Shown: positions 32,864 to 41,967, numbered from the stretch's first letter. The stretch: DNA of 64,000 nt from Flavobacterium ginsenosidimutans (GCF_003254625.1 NZ_QJRJ01000080.1:186001-250000); one strand, 5' to 3'. Notes: generated by a model from the sequence alone, not told the origin. Numbers and translations are program-made.

Positions 32864-34444
32864 CTACAAAATATAATCAGTATTAATAAAATTCGATTCT
32901 TTGCTGTTAAGCAATTCCTGCAGAATCTCATTATTATAATCGATATCCTTTGAAGCTACAAACGTACGAATTGAGAAAGAACGCAAAGCATCTGGAATAC
33001 TCAAAGTTCCTACAGCAGAATCTTTTCTTCCTGTGAAAGGGAAAGCATCTGGCCCTCTTTGGCAAGAACTGTTGAGGTTTACTCTACAAACTAAGTTAAC
33101 TAAAGCATCAATTAGCGGCGCAAGGGTTTTTATGTCTTTACCAAACAAACTTACTTGCTGTCCGTAATTTGATTCTGCCATATCTTTTAAAGGCTCTTTA
33201 ATATCTTTGAAAGAAAGCACAGGAACAACTGGTCCAAACTGCTCTTCGTGATACACACGCATTTCTTTGTTTACTGGATATAAAACCGCTGGAAAAATAT
33301 AATTATCAGTGTGTTTTCCACCTTTTTCATTTATCACTTTAGCTCCTTTATGAACAGCATCATCAATTAAACCTTGAATATATTTTGGTTTGTCGGTTTC
33401 TGGTAGCGGTGTTAGAGCAACTCCCTTTTCCCACGGGTTTCCAAAAACTAAACTATCTACTTTTTCAGCAAAACGTTTGTTGAATTCTTCTCTGATAGAT
33501 TCATGGACATATAAAACTTTCAACGCTGTACAACGCTGTCCGTTAAAAGACAAACTTCCTGTAATACATTCTTGAATAGCCAAATCTAAATCGGCATCTG
33601 GAAGAATAATTGCTGGATTTTTAGCTTCTAAACCTAAAATCAAACGCAATCTGTTTTTGTTTGGGTGCTGATCTTGTAAAGCAATCGCCGATTTACTGTT
33701 TCCAATTAATGCCAAAACATCAATTTTTCCAGATTTCATAATCGGAGAAGCTACTTCGCGTCCTCTACCATAAACAATATTAATTACACCTTTTGGAAAA
33801 CTGCTTCTAAAAGCTTCTAACAATGGCGAAATACATAAAACACCGTGTTTAGCAGGTTTGAAGATTACCGTATTCCCCATAATCAAAGCAGGAATCAGCA
33901 ATGAAAAAGTTTCATTCAAAGGATAATTGTAAGGTCCAAGACACAAAACAACTCCAAGAGGCCCACGACGAATCATAGCGTTTACACCTTGTACTTTTTC
34001 AAAGTGCGAACTGCGTCCGTTTAATTCTTTATAGCTGGCAATAGTATCGTAAATATATTCTACCGTTCTGTCGAATTCTTTTTGCGAATCTCCTAATGAT
34101 TTTCCAATTTCCCACATTAAGTATTTCACTACTTCTTCGCGGGTTTCTTTCATTTGTTTCACAAAATTCTCCATGCTTTTAATACGATCGGCAACTTTCA
34201 TAGTTGGCCATAAACCTTGCCCCATATCGTATGCATTGGTAGCAGCTTCGATAACTTCTGCTGCTTCTTTTTCTCCCATAAAAGGAATAGATCCTAATAA
34301 AGTTGGAGTATACTTTTCAGTTGAAGAAATAGTAGAAAACACAGGTGTGGTTTGCCCTGTCCATTGTTTCAATTCTCCATTTACAAGATAAGTATCTTGG
34401 TTTATCAGACTAGTAATCTGATATTCTTCTGGTATAAAACTCAT
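32864..34444 (-). CDS. gapN: NADP-dependent glyceraldehyde-3-phosphate dehydrogenase (non-phosphorylating)
   Basis: 526 residues, an aldehyde dehydrogenase fold. Oxyanion Asn173 (PYNYPLNE), general base Glu273 (LGLEAKNP), catalytic Cys305 (NGQRCTA). The GapN-like variant is suggested by NGQRC rather than GQxC of other families and by C-terminal RGPDAFPFTGRKDSAVGT. It would oxidise glyceraldehyde 3-phosphate directly to 3-phosphoglycerate and yield NADPH. The gene is 74 bases from the upstream rhodanese gene's end and has its own terminator. Confidence 0.88.
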   Translation of the reverse strand: MSFIPEEYQITSLINQDTYLVNGELKQWTGQTTPVFSTISSTEKYTPTLLGSIPFMGEKEAAEVIEAATNAYDMGQGLWPTMKVADRIKSMENFVKQMKETREEVVKYLMWEIGKSLGDSQKEFDRTVEYIYDTIASYKELNGRSSHFEKVQGVNAMIRRGPLGVVLCLGPYNYPLNETFSLLIPALIMGNTVIFKPAKHGVLCISPLLEAFRSSFPKGVINIVYGRGREVASPIMKSGKIDVLALIGNSKSAIALQDQHPNKNRLRLILGLEAKNPAIILPDADLDLAIQECITGSLSFNGQRCTALKVLYVHESIREEFNKRFAEKVDSLVFGNPWEKGVALTPLPETDKPKYIQGLIDDAVHKGAKVINEKGGKHTDNYIFPAVLYPVNKEMRVYHEEQFGPVVPVLSFKDIKEPLKDMAESNYGQQVSLFGKDIKTLAPLIDALVNLVCRVNLNSSCQRGPDAFPFTGRKDSAVGTLSIPDALRSFSIRTFVASKDIDYNNEILQELLNSKESNFINTDYIL

Positions 34445-34485
34445 AATTTGGTTATTTAATGGTCTGGTAATTCTATTGCCAAAAG

Positions 34486-34519
34486 AAAAAAGAGGCTTTT
34501 GTATGCCTCTTCTTCTTTT
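34486..34519 (-). terminator. Terminator after the rhodanese gene
   Basis: AGAGGC pairs with GCCTCT, with A-rich flanks giving U's on the minus-strand transcript. Confidence 0.75.
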
Positions 34520-34829
34520 ATGGTTGTACTGTTTCGCCTTCCCAATCTAGGATTCCTCCAAGCAGATTGTAGGCATTTTCGATACCCAATTCGTTCATGA
34601 TCTGGCATGCTTTTGCACTTCTAGCCCCAGAACGACAGTATACATAATAATTTTTATTTTTGTCTAATTCTTCGATTTCATAGATAAATGCCTGCCCTTT
34701 ATTGATATCAATATTAAGAGCATTCTCAATGTAGCCGTCATTAAATTCGTCTTCAGTTCTTACATCAAGTATAACTGCATTTTCGTCAGCTTCTAACTGA
34801 GCAACCCAATCTTCTTGTGATAAATTCAT
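34518..34829 (-). CDS. Single-domain rhodanese sulfurtransferase
   Basis: 103 residues, one rhodanese domain with the active loop CRSGAR (Cys65), and LDVRTEDEFNDGYI near the N-terminus. It would transfer sulfane sulfur from thiosulfate, persulfide or a carrier. It is divergent from the Crp-type regulator and TauE genes, and further MBL-rhodanese and YeeE genes lie about 8 kb away, which fits a sulfur or persulfide detoxification group. Confidence 0.9.
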   Translation of the reverse strand: MNLSQEDWVAQLEADENAVILDVRTEDEFNDGYIENALNIDINKGQAFIYEIEELDKNKNYYVYCRSGARSAKACQIMNELGIENAYNLLGGILDWEGETVQP

Positions 34830-35067
34830 AATAAAATGTGTTTTTGTAAAATTACGACGTTTCTATATATAAAAAACGTACCAAATGCGATTTCGATTAT
34901 TATTCTCAGAAAACGTTTTAGAGAAAGTATTATAATCAGTGAATTACAAATTTAGTTACTATTTTTAAAAATTCAGCCTACAAAATCGATAGAAAATAGG
35001 ATTTTTTCATTTACATAAAATTAATCTTAAATGTAATTTTATGATAATTTATCCCAAATCAAACTAT
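34830..35067. other. Intergenic region ahead of the Crp-type regulator
   Basis: Divergent control region for the rhodanese gene and the Crp-type regulator, AT-rich and without an ORF. Nothing beyond the promoter box and the inverted repeat listed separately is clear. Confidence 0.4.
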
Positions 35068-35075
35068 TATCTTTG
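35068..35075 (+). promoter_or_regulatory. -7 promoter box for the Crp-type regulator
   Basis: TATCTTTG matches TAnnTTTG exactly; it implies a 5' untranslated region of about 125 bases that contains the inverted repeat at 35139-35193. Confidence 0.6.
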
Positions 35076-35138
35076 CAAACAATTATAATTTTTAATCTCT
35101 TTTTGATAAAAAACCAAAGATATTAAAAAGTTACATCT

Positions 35139-35193
35139 GTCAGTTCGAGCGAAGTCGAGAACCTAAACATCTCGACTCCGCTCGATGTGACAA
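35139..35193. repeat. GAGCGAAGTCGA-type inverted repeat, copy 1
   Basis: TGTCAGTTCGAGCGAAGTCG is opposed by CGACTCCGCTCGATGTGACA, an imperfect hairpin with TGTCA/TGACA ends. Another copy is at 35940-35998. It lies inside the regulator's predicted leader. Confidence 0.6.
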
Positions 35194-35207
35194 AAATTAT
35201 TTAAAAA

Positions 35208-35834
35208 ATGCAGCATTCCTTAAAAACCATATTTCCTAATTTTTCCAACGAACTTGTTGCCACAATTGAAGAAAACGGAAGTCTTCAAGATTTTAAAGCC
35301 GGAACCATTTTAATGCGCACCGGTCAATACATCAAGAATACCGTTTTGATCATTAAGGGAAAAATCAAAATCTATCGCGAAGGTGAAGATGGCGGAGAGT
35401 TTTTAATGTATTATCTGCAGCCTGGACAAGCTTGTGCGATATCTATGATTTGTACGGCAAAAAGCGAAAAAAGCCAAATTATGGCAAAAGTAGTCGAAGA
35501 TGTTACCGTGATGATGATTCCGTTGCAATTGATGGACAAATGGATGATGGAACACCGTTCTTGGTACGAATTTGTAATTGAAACCTACCGAAGCCGTTTT
35601 GAAGAAGTTCTCGAAGTGGTTGATAATATCGCTTTCCGTTCTATGGACGAAAGATTAGAATTTTACTTAAAACGTCATTCTGATGCTTGCGGTTGTTCTG
35701 AAGTAAATTTATCGCATCAAGAAATCGCAACTGAACTAAATACTTCTAGAGAAGTCGTTTCCAGATTACTCAAAAAAATGGAACAACGAGGTCTAGTCAA
35801 ACTCAACCGAAACCAGATTGAATTATTGAAATAA
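35208..35834 (+). CDS. Crp/Fnr-family transcriptional regulator
   Basis: 208 residues. Cyclic-nucleotide-type beta-roll sensor (about 20-120), dimer helix, and a C-terminal HTH (SHQEIATELNTSREVVSRLL). Four Cys are notable: 76 and 82 near the sensor pocket and the 161/163 pair (ACGCSE) at the start of the DNA-binding domain. Given rhodanese, TauE, MBL-rhodanese and YeeE genes around it, a redox or persulfide sensor is a reasonable inference. The Fnr four-Cys iron-sulfur layout is not present. Confidence 0.88.
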   Translation: MQHSLKTIFPNFSNELVATIEENGSLQDFKAGTILMRTGQYIKNTVLIIKGKIKIYREGEDGGEFLMYYLQPGQACAISMICTAKSEKSQIMAKVVEDVTVMMIPLQLMDKWMMEHRSWYEFVIETYRSRFEEVLEVVDNIAFRSMDERLEFYLKRHSDACGCSEVNLSHQEIATELNTSREVVSRLLKKMEQRGLVKLNRNQIELLK

Positions 35835-35848
35835 AGTTTTTTTTCTGC

Positions 35849-35926
35849 CACAGATTAAAAGGATTAGATGGATTTTTCTATTCTTAATAAAAAAAGAAAT
35901 CCTAATAATCCTTTTAATCTGTGGCT
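35849..35926. repeat. Long inverted repeat (GCCACAGATTAAAAGGATT type), terminator-like
   Basis: Arms of about 20 bases (GCCACAGATTAAAAGGATTA / TAATCCTTTTAATCTGTGGC) with partly paired inner sequence. It lies after the regulator gene and can terminate it. Confidence 0.7.
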
Positions 35927-35939
35927 AAAATATTTTTTG

Positions 35940-35998
35940 TTGTCAGGCTGAGCGAAGTCGAAGCCTCACAAAGCATTTCGACTTCGCTCAATGTGACA
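35940..35998. repeat. GAGCGAAGTCGA-type inverted repeat, copy 2
   Basis: TGTCAGGCTGAGCGAAGTCG opposed by CGACTTCGCTCAATGTGACA; same family as 35139-35193. Copies flank the Crp-type regulator gene on both sides. Confidence 0.65.
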
Positions 35999-36106
35999 AA
36001 GTAATTCGCGAAAATTTGTACAATTCGTGGCGAAAAAAAATCTTCTGTGATAAATGTTACTGTAGGTTTCTAATTTCCGAAGCAACTTTGCATCAAAATA
36101 AATGCA

Positions 36107-36892
36107 ATGGAATATTTAGGATTTTTTGCCTCAATCATAATCGGAATCACACTTGGCTTAATTGGCGGAGGCGGTTCTATTTTGACCATTCCAATTTTAG
36201 TTTATTTATTTAAAGTAAATCCTGATCAGGCAACTTCTTATTCTTTATTTATTGTCGGATTAACGGCATTGTTTGGAAGTTACAGTCATTACAAAATGGG
36301 GAATTTAAAATTAAAATCGGCTTTGTATTTTGCAATTCCGTCTGTAATTTCGATTCTAATTATCCGTGAAGTAATTTTCCCTCAAATTGCAAAAACCATA
36401 TTTTGCGTTGCATCTTATACTGTCTCAAAAGATTTCCTAATTATGATAATCTTTTCTGTATTGATGATTACCGCAGCAATTTCGATGATTAAAAAGAATG
36501 TTCCTGAAATAAAATCGACAGAAACAAACTATTTACAATTAAGCATAATTGGATTTTTTGTCGGAATCGTAACTGGATTTCTAGGCGCAGGCGGCGGATT
36601 TTTAATTATTCCTGCTTTGCTTTTTTTTGCCAACTTACCAATGAAACAAGCCGTCGGAACTTCATTATTAATCATCACCATTAACTCATCAATAGGCTTT
36701 GCCGGCGATTTATACATTGGAACACCAATAAATTACACTTTCTTGTTAAGCGTTTCTGCTATGGCTTTAATCGGAATGCTTATTGGAAGTCAGTTTTCTA
36801 AAAAAATTGACGGCACAAAATTAAAACCACTTTTTGGATGGTTTGTTCTCGTAATGGGATTTTATATAATTGCTAAAGAAGTTTTGTTTTAA
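36107..36892 (+). CDS. TauE/SafE-family membrane protein (sulfite/organosulfonate exporter)
   Basis: 261 residues with about eight membrane segments in two homologous halves. Each half opens with a Gly-rich loop: LIGGGGSILTIPILVYLF and LGAGGGFLIIPALLFF. The family exports sulfite, sulfoacetate or related anions. Its position beside a Crp-type regulator and rhodanese suggests sulfite removal during sulfide or persulfide oxidation. A CAACTTTG box lies just ahead of the ATG. Confidence 0.85.
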   Translation: MEYLGFFASIIIGITLGLIGGGGSILTIPILVYLFKVNPDQATSYSLFIVGLTALFGSYSHYKMGNLKLKSALYFAIPSVISILIIREVIFPQIAKTIFCVASYTVSKDFLIMIIFSVLMITAAISMIKKNVPEIKSTETNYLQLSIIGFFVGIVTGFLGAGGGFLIIPALLFFANLPMKQAVGTSLLIITINSSIGFAGDLYIGTPINYTFLLSVSAMALIGMLIGSQFSKKIDGTKLKPLFGWFVLVMGFYIIAKEVLF

Positions 36893-36913
36893 AAACAACT
36901 TCAAAAAAGATAA

Positions 36914-36979
36914 TTTTAGTTTCACTTGTAGAGTAATCTTTGTCAAAGCTTTTACACTTTGACAAAGATGAAACTAAAA
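36914..36979. terminator. Bidirectional terminator
   Basis: Outer TTTTAGTTTC/GAAACTAAAA and inner ATCTTTGTCAAAG/CTTTGACAAAGAT arms form a long hairpin between convergent genes. Confidence 0.85.
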
Positions 36980-36982
36980 CGT

Positions 36983-37369
36983 TTAAATTTCCCCAAATTT
37001 ATCTTTATATCGTTCTAGTTCTATTTCAGTTCTATTAAGCAGTTTTTCTAGCAATTGAATTTTGTCTTCGTAAAGTTCCTTTAAAATTGAAGTATTGTCG
37101 GCGTTGATTAAAATACTTCCGTTATTATTTCCAGTAATTTTATTGAAACTATTGAAATATTTATCATAATCAAAACTAATTATATCCTCGACACTGACAT
37201 CCAAAATTTTTCCTATTTCGACTAATTTTTCATAACTCAAAGACGTTTTTCCTTTCTCAATTTTACTGTAACCCGCCTGAGTTACACCTAATCTCTCTGC
37301 CATATATTCCTGAGTATAATTTTTTAACTCTCTAATATTTTTTATTTTGTTCTTAATTGTTGTGGCCAT
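36983..37369 (-). CDS. XRE-family transcriptional regulator
   Basis: 128 residues: an N-terminal helix-turn-helix (QEYMAERLGVTQAGYSKIEKG, about 20-40) of the Cro/C1 type, then a short linker and a C-terminal coiled coil (LKELYEDKIQLLEKLLNRTE) likely used for dimerisation. An inverted repeat centred on its own -7 box suggests autoregulation. Not linked to any phage or restriction gene. Confidence 0.88.
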   Translation of the reverse strand: MATTIKNKIKNIRELKNYTQEYMAERLGVTQAGYSKIEKGKTSLSYEKLVEIGKILDVSVEDIISFDYDKYFNSFNKITGNNNGSILINADNTSILKELYEDKIQLLEKLLNRTEIELERYKDKFGEI

Positions 37370-37392
37370 AATTCTCTCTGCTTTGGGGTCAT

Positions 37393-37439
37393 GTATAGTT
37401 AAAACAGCCAGCCGTCAAATCTAAACGGCACAACTATAC
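37393..37439 (-). promoter_or_regulatory. Operator over the -7 box of the XRE regulator
   Basis: On the minus strand TAGATTTG (37416-37423) is an exact TAnnTTTG box. It lies at the centre of two nested dyads, GTATAGTT/AACTATAC (37393-37400, 37432-37439) and CCGT/ACGG (37412-37415, 37425-37428). Binding there would block the promoter. Confidence 0.6.
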
Positions 37440-37598
37440 TTATTTTTGGGTATTGATAAAGCTACTTCATAATTGGTAAAATATGACTTAGCGTTTCGTT
37501 AATTTTTTCTTTTTCGTAATAAAATAACCATATATCAAAGCTACCATTATGAAAAATACATCATAATGGGAAATATCAAATATAAACATCAATTTTTC

Positions 37599-38003
37599 TT
37601 AAGCGGTTCTTTTTATACTTCTTTCAAACTGAAGATCCAAAAAATGATCAATCTGCTTGCCTACCAGAACGCGATCCTTTGCTTTGATTTTAGTTCTTAT
37701 CTCGTTTTGATAAATATCTTTTACAAAAACGAAATACACAGATTCTTTAGAATTACTGAATCTGAAAACAATAATAAGTGTATAACACAAAATAGCTGGA
37801 ATTATATAATACAAATCCATTAAGTTGGAAAATATCATACAGTAATAAGTCACAGCAGTTACGGCAATAAAAGCACCGTTTTCTAGAAAATACTTTTTCT
37901 TTTTTTTGAGCAGTCCAATCTCTTTAATTTCATCAAATTGATACTGCCAGTTTTTAGATTTGTAACGGAATCTAACCTTGTCGGAAAAAATTGTTAAGGG
38001 CAT
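37599..38003 (-). CDS. Small membrane protein, PH-like fold possible
   Basis: 134 residues. An N-terminal beta-rich part (FSDKVRFRYKSKNWQYQFDE), KKKKK, two adjacent membrane segments (about 40-80, GAFIAVTAVTYYCMIF and LYYIIPAILCYTLIIVF) and a cytosolic tail. This layout resembles bacterial PH-like membrane proteins. Function unknown. Confidence 0.6.
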   Translation of the reverse strand: MPLTIFSDKVRFRYKSKNWQYQFDEIKEIGLLKKKKKYFLENGAFIAVTAVTYYCMIFSNLMDLYYIIPAILCYTLIIVFRFSNSKESVYFVFVKDIYQNEIRTKIKAKDRVLVGKQIDHFLDLQFERSIKRTA

Positions 38004-38240
38004 AAATTTAGTAGGTAAAAATAATTTAAGCTTTTAGTAAAAAATCGTTTTCTAAAAATTCTTTAGGGGGAAAAATTCTTAGGTTCGCAATATTAAGCAT
38101 TAACTCATTTTTTTTCCTACAATTCAAATTATAGAATATAACCTGTAGTTGTAATTAAATCTTTAGTAAATGATTATGTTTATAAAGTGGGCTTATTCAG
38201 GACATTTTATCTTTTAATTCTGTCAAGAATCAAAATAAAA

Positions 38241-38277
38241 ATCCGTTTATTCTAAAGGAGTAAACGGATGTTTTTTT
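38241..38277. terminator. Terminator downstream of the TIMP-like gene
   Basis: ATCCGTTTA pairs with TAAACGGAT. Minus-strand U-rich tail TTTTTATTTTG follows the stem. Confidence 0.8.
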
Positions 38278-38296
38278 AGCTCTAAAATTAAAAAAG

Positions 38297-39145
38297 CTAA
38301 ATATCATGTTTCCATGTTTTAGTTTCTTTATCAAATTCTGCACGAACATAACGTATATATTTGACAGGAACTTTGGTTTCAATATGTCTTTTCACCTCCC
38401 AATCAACTTTTTTATATAAAGCTATTGCCTCTATTTCAAACTCGTTTAAGGGACGTTTATTTTTTACGCTAAAACTTTTTAAAAGATTAAAAATAGGATC
38501 ATAAACAAAATCTGGCTCAGAAAAATTCATGTCTACACTTGTAAAAACCGAAATTAATTTACCTTTCTCATTAATATATAATGCTAGCACTACATATGTC
38601 TTTTCATAATCTTTAATTTTTCCTGTTTTAAAAATAGAATCAAGATCTGTTACCGGTTTTGTATAATTAAACTCTGATCTTTCTAAATAACTATCTCCAT
38701 AGATATAATCTTCCAATTTAAAATCATTGCCTTTGTCAAGGATTTTTTGTGTGTATGCATCAATTCCTATACCCCCAATAAACTGAGAATTAGAGCAAAT
38801 ATTACTAAAATGTAACTTTCCTTCTCTTTCATAAGCAAAAATCAACCATTCCTGATATTGGTATTCTTCGGAATAACAAGAGCTTCCTCTCGCATTTCCT
38901 TTTTTATAATTCGATGTAAATGATATTTCTTTCGGGATTTTACCTTTTTTATAGCTTTCAAGCACTTTAAATTTCACAGTATAAGTTGCTGAATCCTTAC
39001 TAAATGTTTTTTTCTTAATTATCCCCTTAAAAACATATTTTGAAGAGTAAAATTCTAAAATTGTTTTTGGAGTATCACAATCACAAGCGCTACAGTTCAA
39101 ATACCCAAAGAAGAATATGAAAATGGTTATTATTAAATTTTTCAT
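38297..39145 (-). CDS. Secreted protein with NTR/TIMP-like domain
   Basis: 282 residues. Signal peptide, then a mature N-terminus starting CDCDTP, the Cys-x-Cys pattern of TIMP/netrin-type (NTR) domains. Beta strands KYVFKGIIKKK, YTVKFKVLESYKKGK and a later Cys in SSCYSEEY fit an OB-fold with disulfides. The C-terminal third (about 160-282) is a separate domain of unknown type. Homology is inferred from the N-terminal pattern. It may modulate a protease or bind an envelope protein. Confidence 0.65.
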   Translation of the reverse strand: MKNLIITIFIFFFGYLNCSACDCDTPKTILEFYSSKYVFKGIIKKKTFSKDSATYTVKFKVLESYKKGKIPKEISFTSNYKKGNARGSSCYSEEYQYQEWLIFAYEREGKLHFSNICSNSQFIGGIGIDAYTQKILDKGNDFKLEDYIYGDSYLERSEFNYTKPVTDLDSIFKTGKIKDYEKTYVVLALYINEKGKLISVFTSVDMNFSEPDFVYDPIFNLLKSFSVKNKRPLNEFEIEAIALYKKVDWEVKRHIETKVPVKYIRYVRAEFDKETKTWKHDI

Positions 39146-39173
39146 TTAAAAAAGATTAATCTATTTTTTTTGA

Positions 39174-39301
39174 ATTGCCTCCGGCTTTAGCTGGAGGTAA
39201 ACAAATGTATACAAAAAAGGCTTTAGCCAAAAAAACGCAAAGTTTGGCTAAAGCCCAATTCAAATTAAAACAAAAACCTCCAGTTAAAACTGGAGGCAAT
39301 T
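39174..39301. repeat. Mosaic of three palindromic repeats
   Basis: GCCTCC...GGAGG (39178-39198), GGCTTTAGCCAAA with TTTGGCTAAAGCC, and CCTCCAGTT/AACTGGAGG follow each other within 128 bases, and the outer GCCTCC/GGAGGC ends pair too. The composition resembles dispersed flavobacterial intergenic repeats. Confidence 0.6.
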
Positions 39302-39408
39302 GATTTACATTGATATTAAAATTTGTGTAATTTATAGCTATAAAATCCAACAATAGGAATTCAATTATGTCAAAATAAAAATTCGTGAATTCGTGGCAAA
39401 CAAAAAAC

Positions 39409-40485
39409 TCAATGCTCCCCATACCCAATATCATCCATTTTCCCGCTGAAAACACGATATTGAATAATAAAATAAATAATTACGAGAAACAAAGCGATAA
39501 AAAACCAACTCAAACCGGCATTTAATCCGTATTCGTGAGCAGCGGTATTATAAATCGTTAATGACGGATTCACTTTATTGGTTGATGGCAAAACATTCGG
39601 AAAAATTGAAACTGCTGTAGAAGCAAATCCGCCAACTAAAAACAAAGTCGAAAATAGAAATCCGTGACCATCTTTTTTGAAGGAACGCACTTTGAATAAT
39701 CCCAGAATTCCAACAAAAGTCAAAATTGGAAAAAACCAAAGAATCGGATTTTCAACAAAATTATGAAACGGTTTAGGTTCAATAAAATGCCATACTTGCA
39801 ACGAAATACAAACCAAAATCAACAAAACAATATTCAAAGCAAAAACAACTTTTTTCAATTTCGGATTTAAAGCAGAATTCGTTTTATAAATAATCCAGTT
39901 TGCACCGTGAATCGTCAAAGCGACAACACTCACAATTCCTAAGAAAAGTGTAAACCAGTCAATAATTCCCAATTCATTTGCTTGCGGACTAAAAGTTGGA
40001 TTCCATAAAGGCAAAAAGAAATAATGCGCTTCCTGCGTAGAAACTCCATTTTGAACCATTCCAAGATTAACACCGCGAACGATATTTCCCAAAGCAATTC
40101 CGAAGAAAAGAGCCAAAAGCAAACTTGCAATTCCGAAAGCTTTATCCCAAATACTTTCCCACATATGATTGTGTACTTGTCCGCGCATTTCTAATCCGAT
40201 GGCGCGGAAAATCAAAAGCCATAAAATCATAATTAGGGGCAGATAAAAACCGCTGAAAGATGAAGCATATAAAGTCGGAAAAGCAAAAAACAAAACGCCT
40301 CCCGCCGCAATCAGCCATACTTCATTGGCATCCCAAAACGGACCAATAGCATTGGTAATCGCCTTTTTATCTTTTTCTGTATCAGCAAAAAATAAATGAA
40401 TAATTCCTGCACCAAAATCGTAACCGTCCAAAACCAGATAAACGGCCAGAATTCCCATTAAAACTACGTACCAAAAAAATTCCAT
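39409..40485 (-). CDS. cydB: Cytochrome bd oxidase subunit II
   Basis: 358 residues, eight or nine membrane segments, N-terminus MEFFWYVVLMGILAVYLVLDGYDFGAG with the characteristic LDGYDFGAG. The last bases overlap the flanking repeat DNA. It starts two bases after the cydA stop, so the two are translationally coupled. It partners CydA in quinol oxidation at low oxygen. Confidence 0.95.
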   Translation of the reverse strand: MEFFWYVVLMGILAVYLVLDGYDFGAGIIHLFFADTEKDKKAITNAIGPFWDANEVWLIAAGGVLFFAFPTLYASSFSGFYLPLIMILWLLIFRAIGLEMRGQVHNHMWESIWDKAFGIASLLLALFFGIALGNIVRGVNLGMVQNGVSTQEAHYFFLPLWNPTFSPQANELGIIDWFTLFLGIVSVVALTIHGANWIIYKTNSALNPKLKKVVFALNIVLLILVCISLQVWHFIEPKPFHNFVENPILWFFPILTFVGILGLFKVRSFKKDGHGFLFSTLFLVGGFASTAVSIFPNVLPSTNKVNPSLTIYNTAAHEYGLNAGLSWFFIALFLVIIYFIIQYRVFSGKMDDIGYGEH

Positions 40486-40487
40486 AC

Positions 40488-41834
40488 TTATATTTTTTCT
40501 GTTGAAAGTTCCACATTATGAGGACCTTTATTGATAATTTTTCCAACTAAAAGTAAAAACAACATTCCTAGTAAAAGGTATAAACCGATAAAACCAAGCA
40601 ATGTAAACAAGGTATTTCCAGAAGAAACTGTTGGTGAAGCACCCGATGCTGTTCGTAATAAATTGTAAACCAACCAAGGCTGTCTTCCTAATTCGGCCGT
40701 ATACCAGCCTGTTGTGTTGGCGATATAAGGAAACGGCATCATGAACATGAGTGACCACAAAAGCCATTTAGTTTCAAATAATTTTCCTCTTATTAATTGA
40801 AAAAGAGAAAATACCATTAATCCAATAAAAACAGTTCCTAATCCAACCATTATATGATAGGCATAATACAGTCCTGAAATATTGGTTGGATGCAAATCTT
40901 CTTCAAACTGATCTAAACCTTTTATTTCCTGATTCCAGTTTCCGTAAGTCAAGAAACTTAGAATATTAGGAACGGCGATTTTATTATCCAATTTTTTGTC
41001 TTTGACATCAGGCTGACCAATTAAGACAATTTCAGAACCTTTTTTCTCAGTATGAAAAATTCCTTCCATTCCTGCAAAAGTTACGGGCTGATATTTCACA
41101 ACATTTTTAGCCAATAAATCTCCTGTTGGAACAGCAACAAAAATGCTCGAAATCAATCCGAAAATAACTCCTGTTTTTAAGAACAATTTCCCGAAAGAAA
41201 CATTCTTTTTACTCAAAATATAAAAAGCTCCAATTCCGGCAACAACAAAAGAACTCGTTACCAACGAAGCAGCTTGATTATGCAAATAAGACGGCCATAG
41301 CCACGGATTTAAAAATAAAGCTTGAAAATTATTCAATACAAATTTTCCGTTTTCCAAGATTTCGTAACCAACTGGATTCTGCATCCACGAATGTGTGGCG
41401 ATGATTAAAAATCCGCTGGCCCAAGAACCAATCATGATTAATAATCCGGTAACAAAATGCCATTTATGTCCGAGAAGTTTTTCTCCAAATAAAAATATTC
41501 CTAGAAAAGAAGATTCAAGAAAGAAAGAAAACATTCCTTCCATTGCCAATGTCTGCCCGATAATTCCTCCTGTTAATTCGGAGAATTTAGCCCAATTGGT
41601 TCCAAATTGAAACTCCATCGGAATTCCTGTTACAACGCCCATTGCAAAATTGAGGGCGAAGATTTTCATCCAGAAATGGGTGGCGTGATTGTATTGTTCG
41701 TCTTTAGTTTTTAAGTATTTCCACTTGAAGTACACAATGATCAACGAAAGACCCATTGTAAGTTGCGGAAAAAGATAATGAAAAGTAATCGTGAAGGCAA
41801 ATTGCATTCGATCATAAAAGAGCATTTCTTCCAT
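40488..41834 (-). CDS. cydA: Cytochrome bd oxidase subunit I
   Basis: 448 residues. Heme-ligand His19 (TFHYLF), the GRQPW motif near residue 390, and SYLHNQAASLVTSSF in the middle. The Q-loop is short, as in non-enterobacterial enzymes. First gene of cydAB. Its promoter on the minus strand is TAAATTTG (41860-41867). It reduces O2 with high affinity and also protects against NO, H2O2 and sulfide in other bacteria. Confidence 0.95.
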   Translation of the reverse strand: MEEMLFYDRMQFAFTITFHYLFPQLTMGLSLIIVYFKWKYLKTKDEQYNHATHFWMKIFALNFAMGVVTGIPMEFQFGTNWAKFSELTGGIIGQTLAMEGMFSFFLESSFLGIFLFGEKLLGHKWHFVTGLLIMIGSWASGFLIIATHSWMQNPVGYEILENGKFVLNNFQALFLNPWLWPSYLHNQAASLVTSSFVVAGIGAFYILSKKNVSFGKLFLKTGVIFGLISSIFVAVPTGDLLAKNVVKYQPVTFAGMEGIFHTEKKGSEIVLIGQPDVKDKKLDNKIAVPNILSFLTYGNWNQEIKGLDQFEEDLHPTNISGLYYAYHIMVGLGTVFIGLMVFSLFQLIRGKLFETKWLLWSLMFMMPFPYIANTTGWYTAELGRQPWLVYNLLRTASGASPTVSSGNTLFTLLGFIGLYLLLGMLFLLLVGKIINKGPHNVELSTEKI

Positions 41835-41859
41835 AATGGTATTTGTTTATGAAGTTCCA

Positions 41860-41867
41860 CAAATTTA
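41860..41867 (-). promoter_or_regulatory. -7 promoter box for cydAB
   Basis: Minus-strand TAAATTTG matches TAnnTTTG; it predicts a short untranslated leader of about 19 bases. Confidence 0.6.
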
Positions 41868-41949
41868 ACCATTACAACCCGAATTAACGTCCTTTAAAAA
41901 AAGTTTATCTCCTGATATTTGTTAAACTTTTCAACAATTTAAAGGGTAG

Positions 41950-41967
41950 AAATGACACTTGTCATTT
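41950..41967. promoter_or_regulatory. Dyad AAATGACA-CT-TGTCATTT upstream of cydAB
   Basis: A perfect 8-bp inverted repeat with a two-base centre, 116 bases upstream of cydA. A related dyad lies at the start of the HD-hydrolase transcript (42768-42781). Confidence 0.5.
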
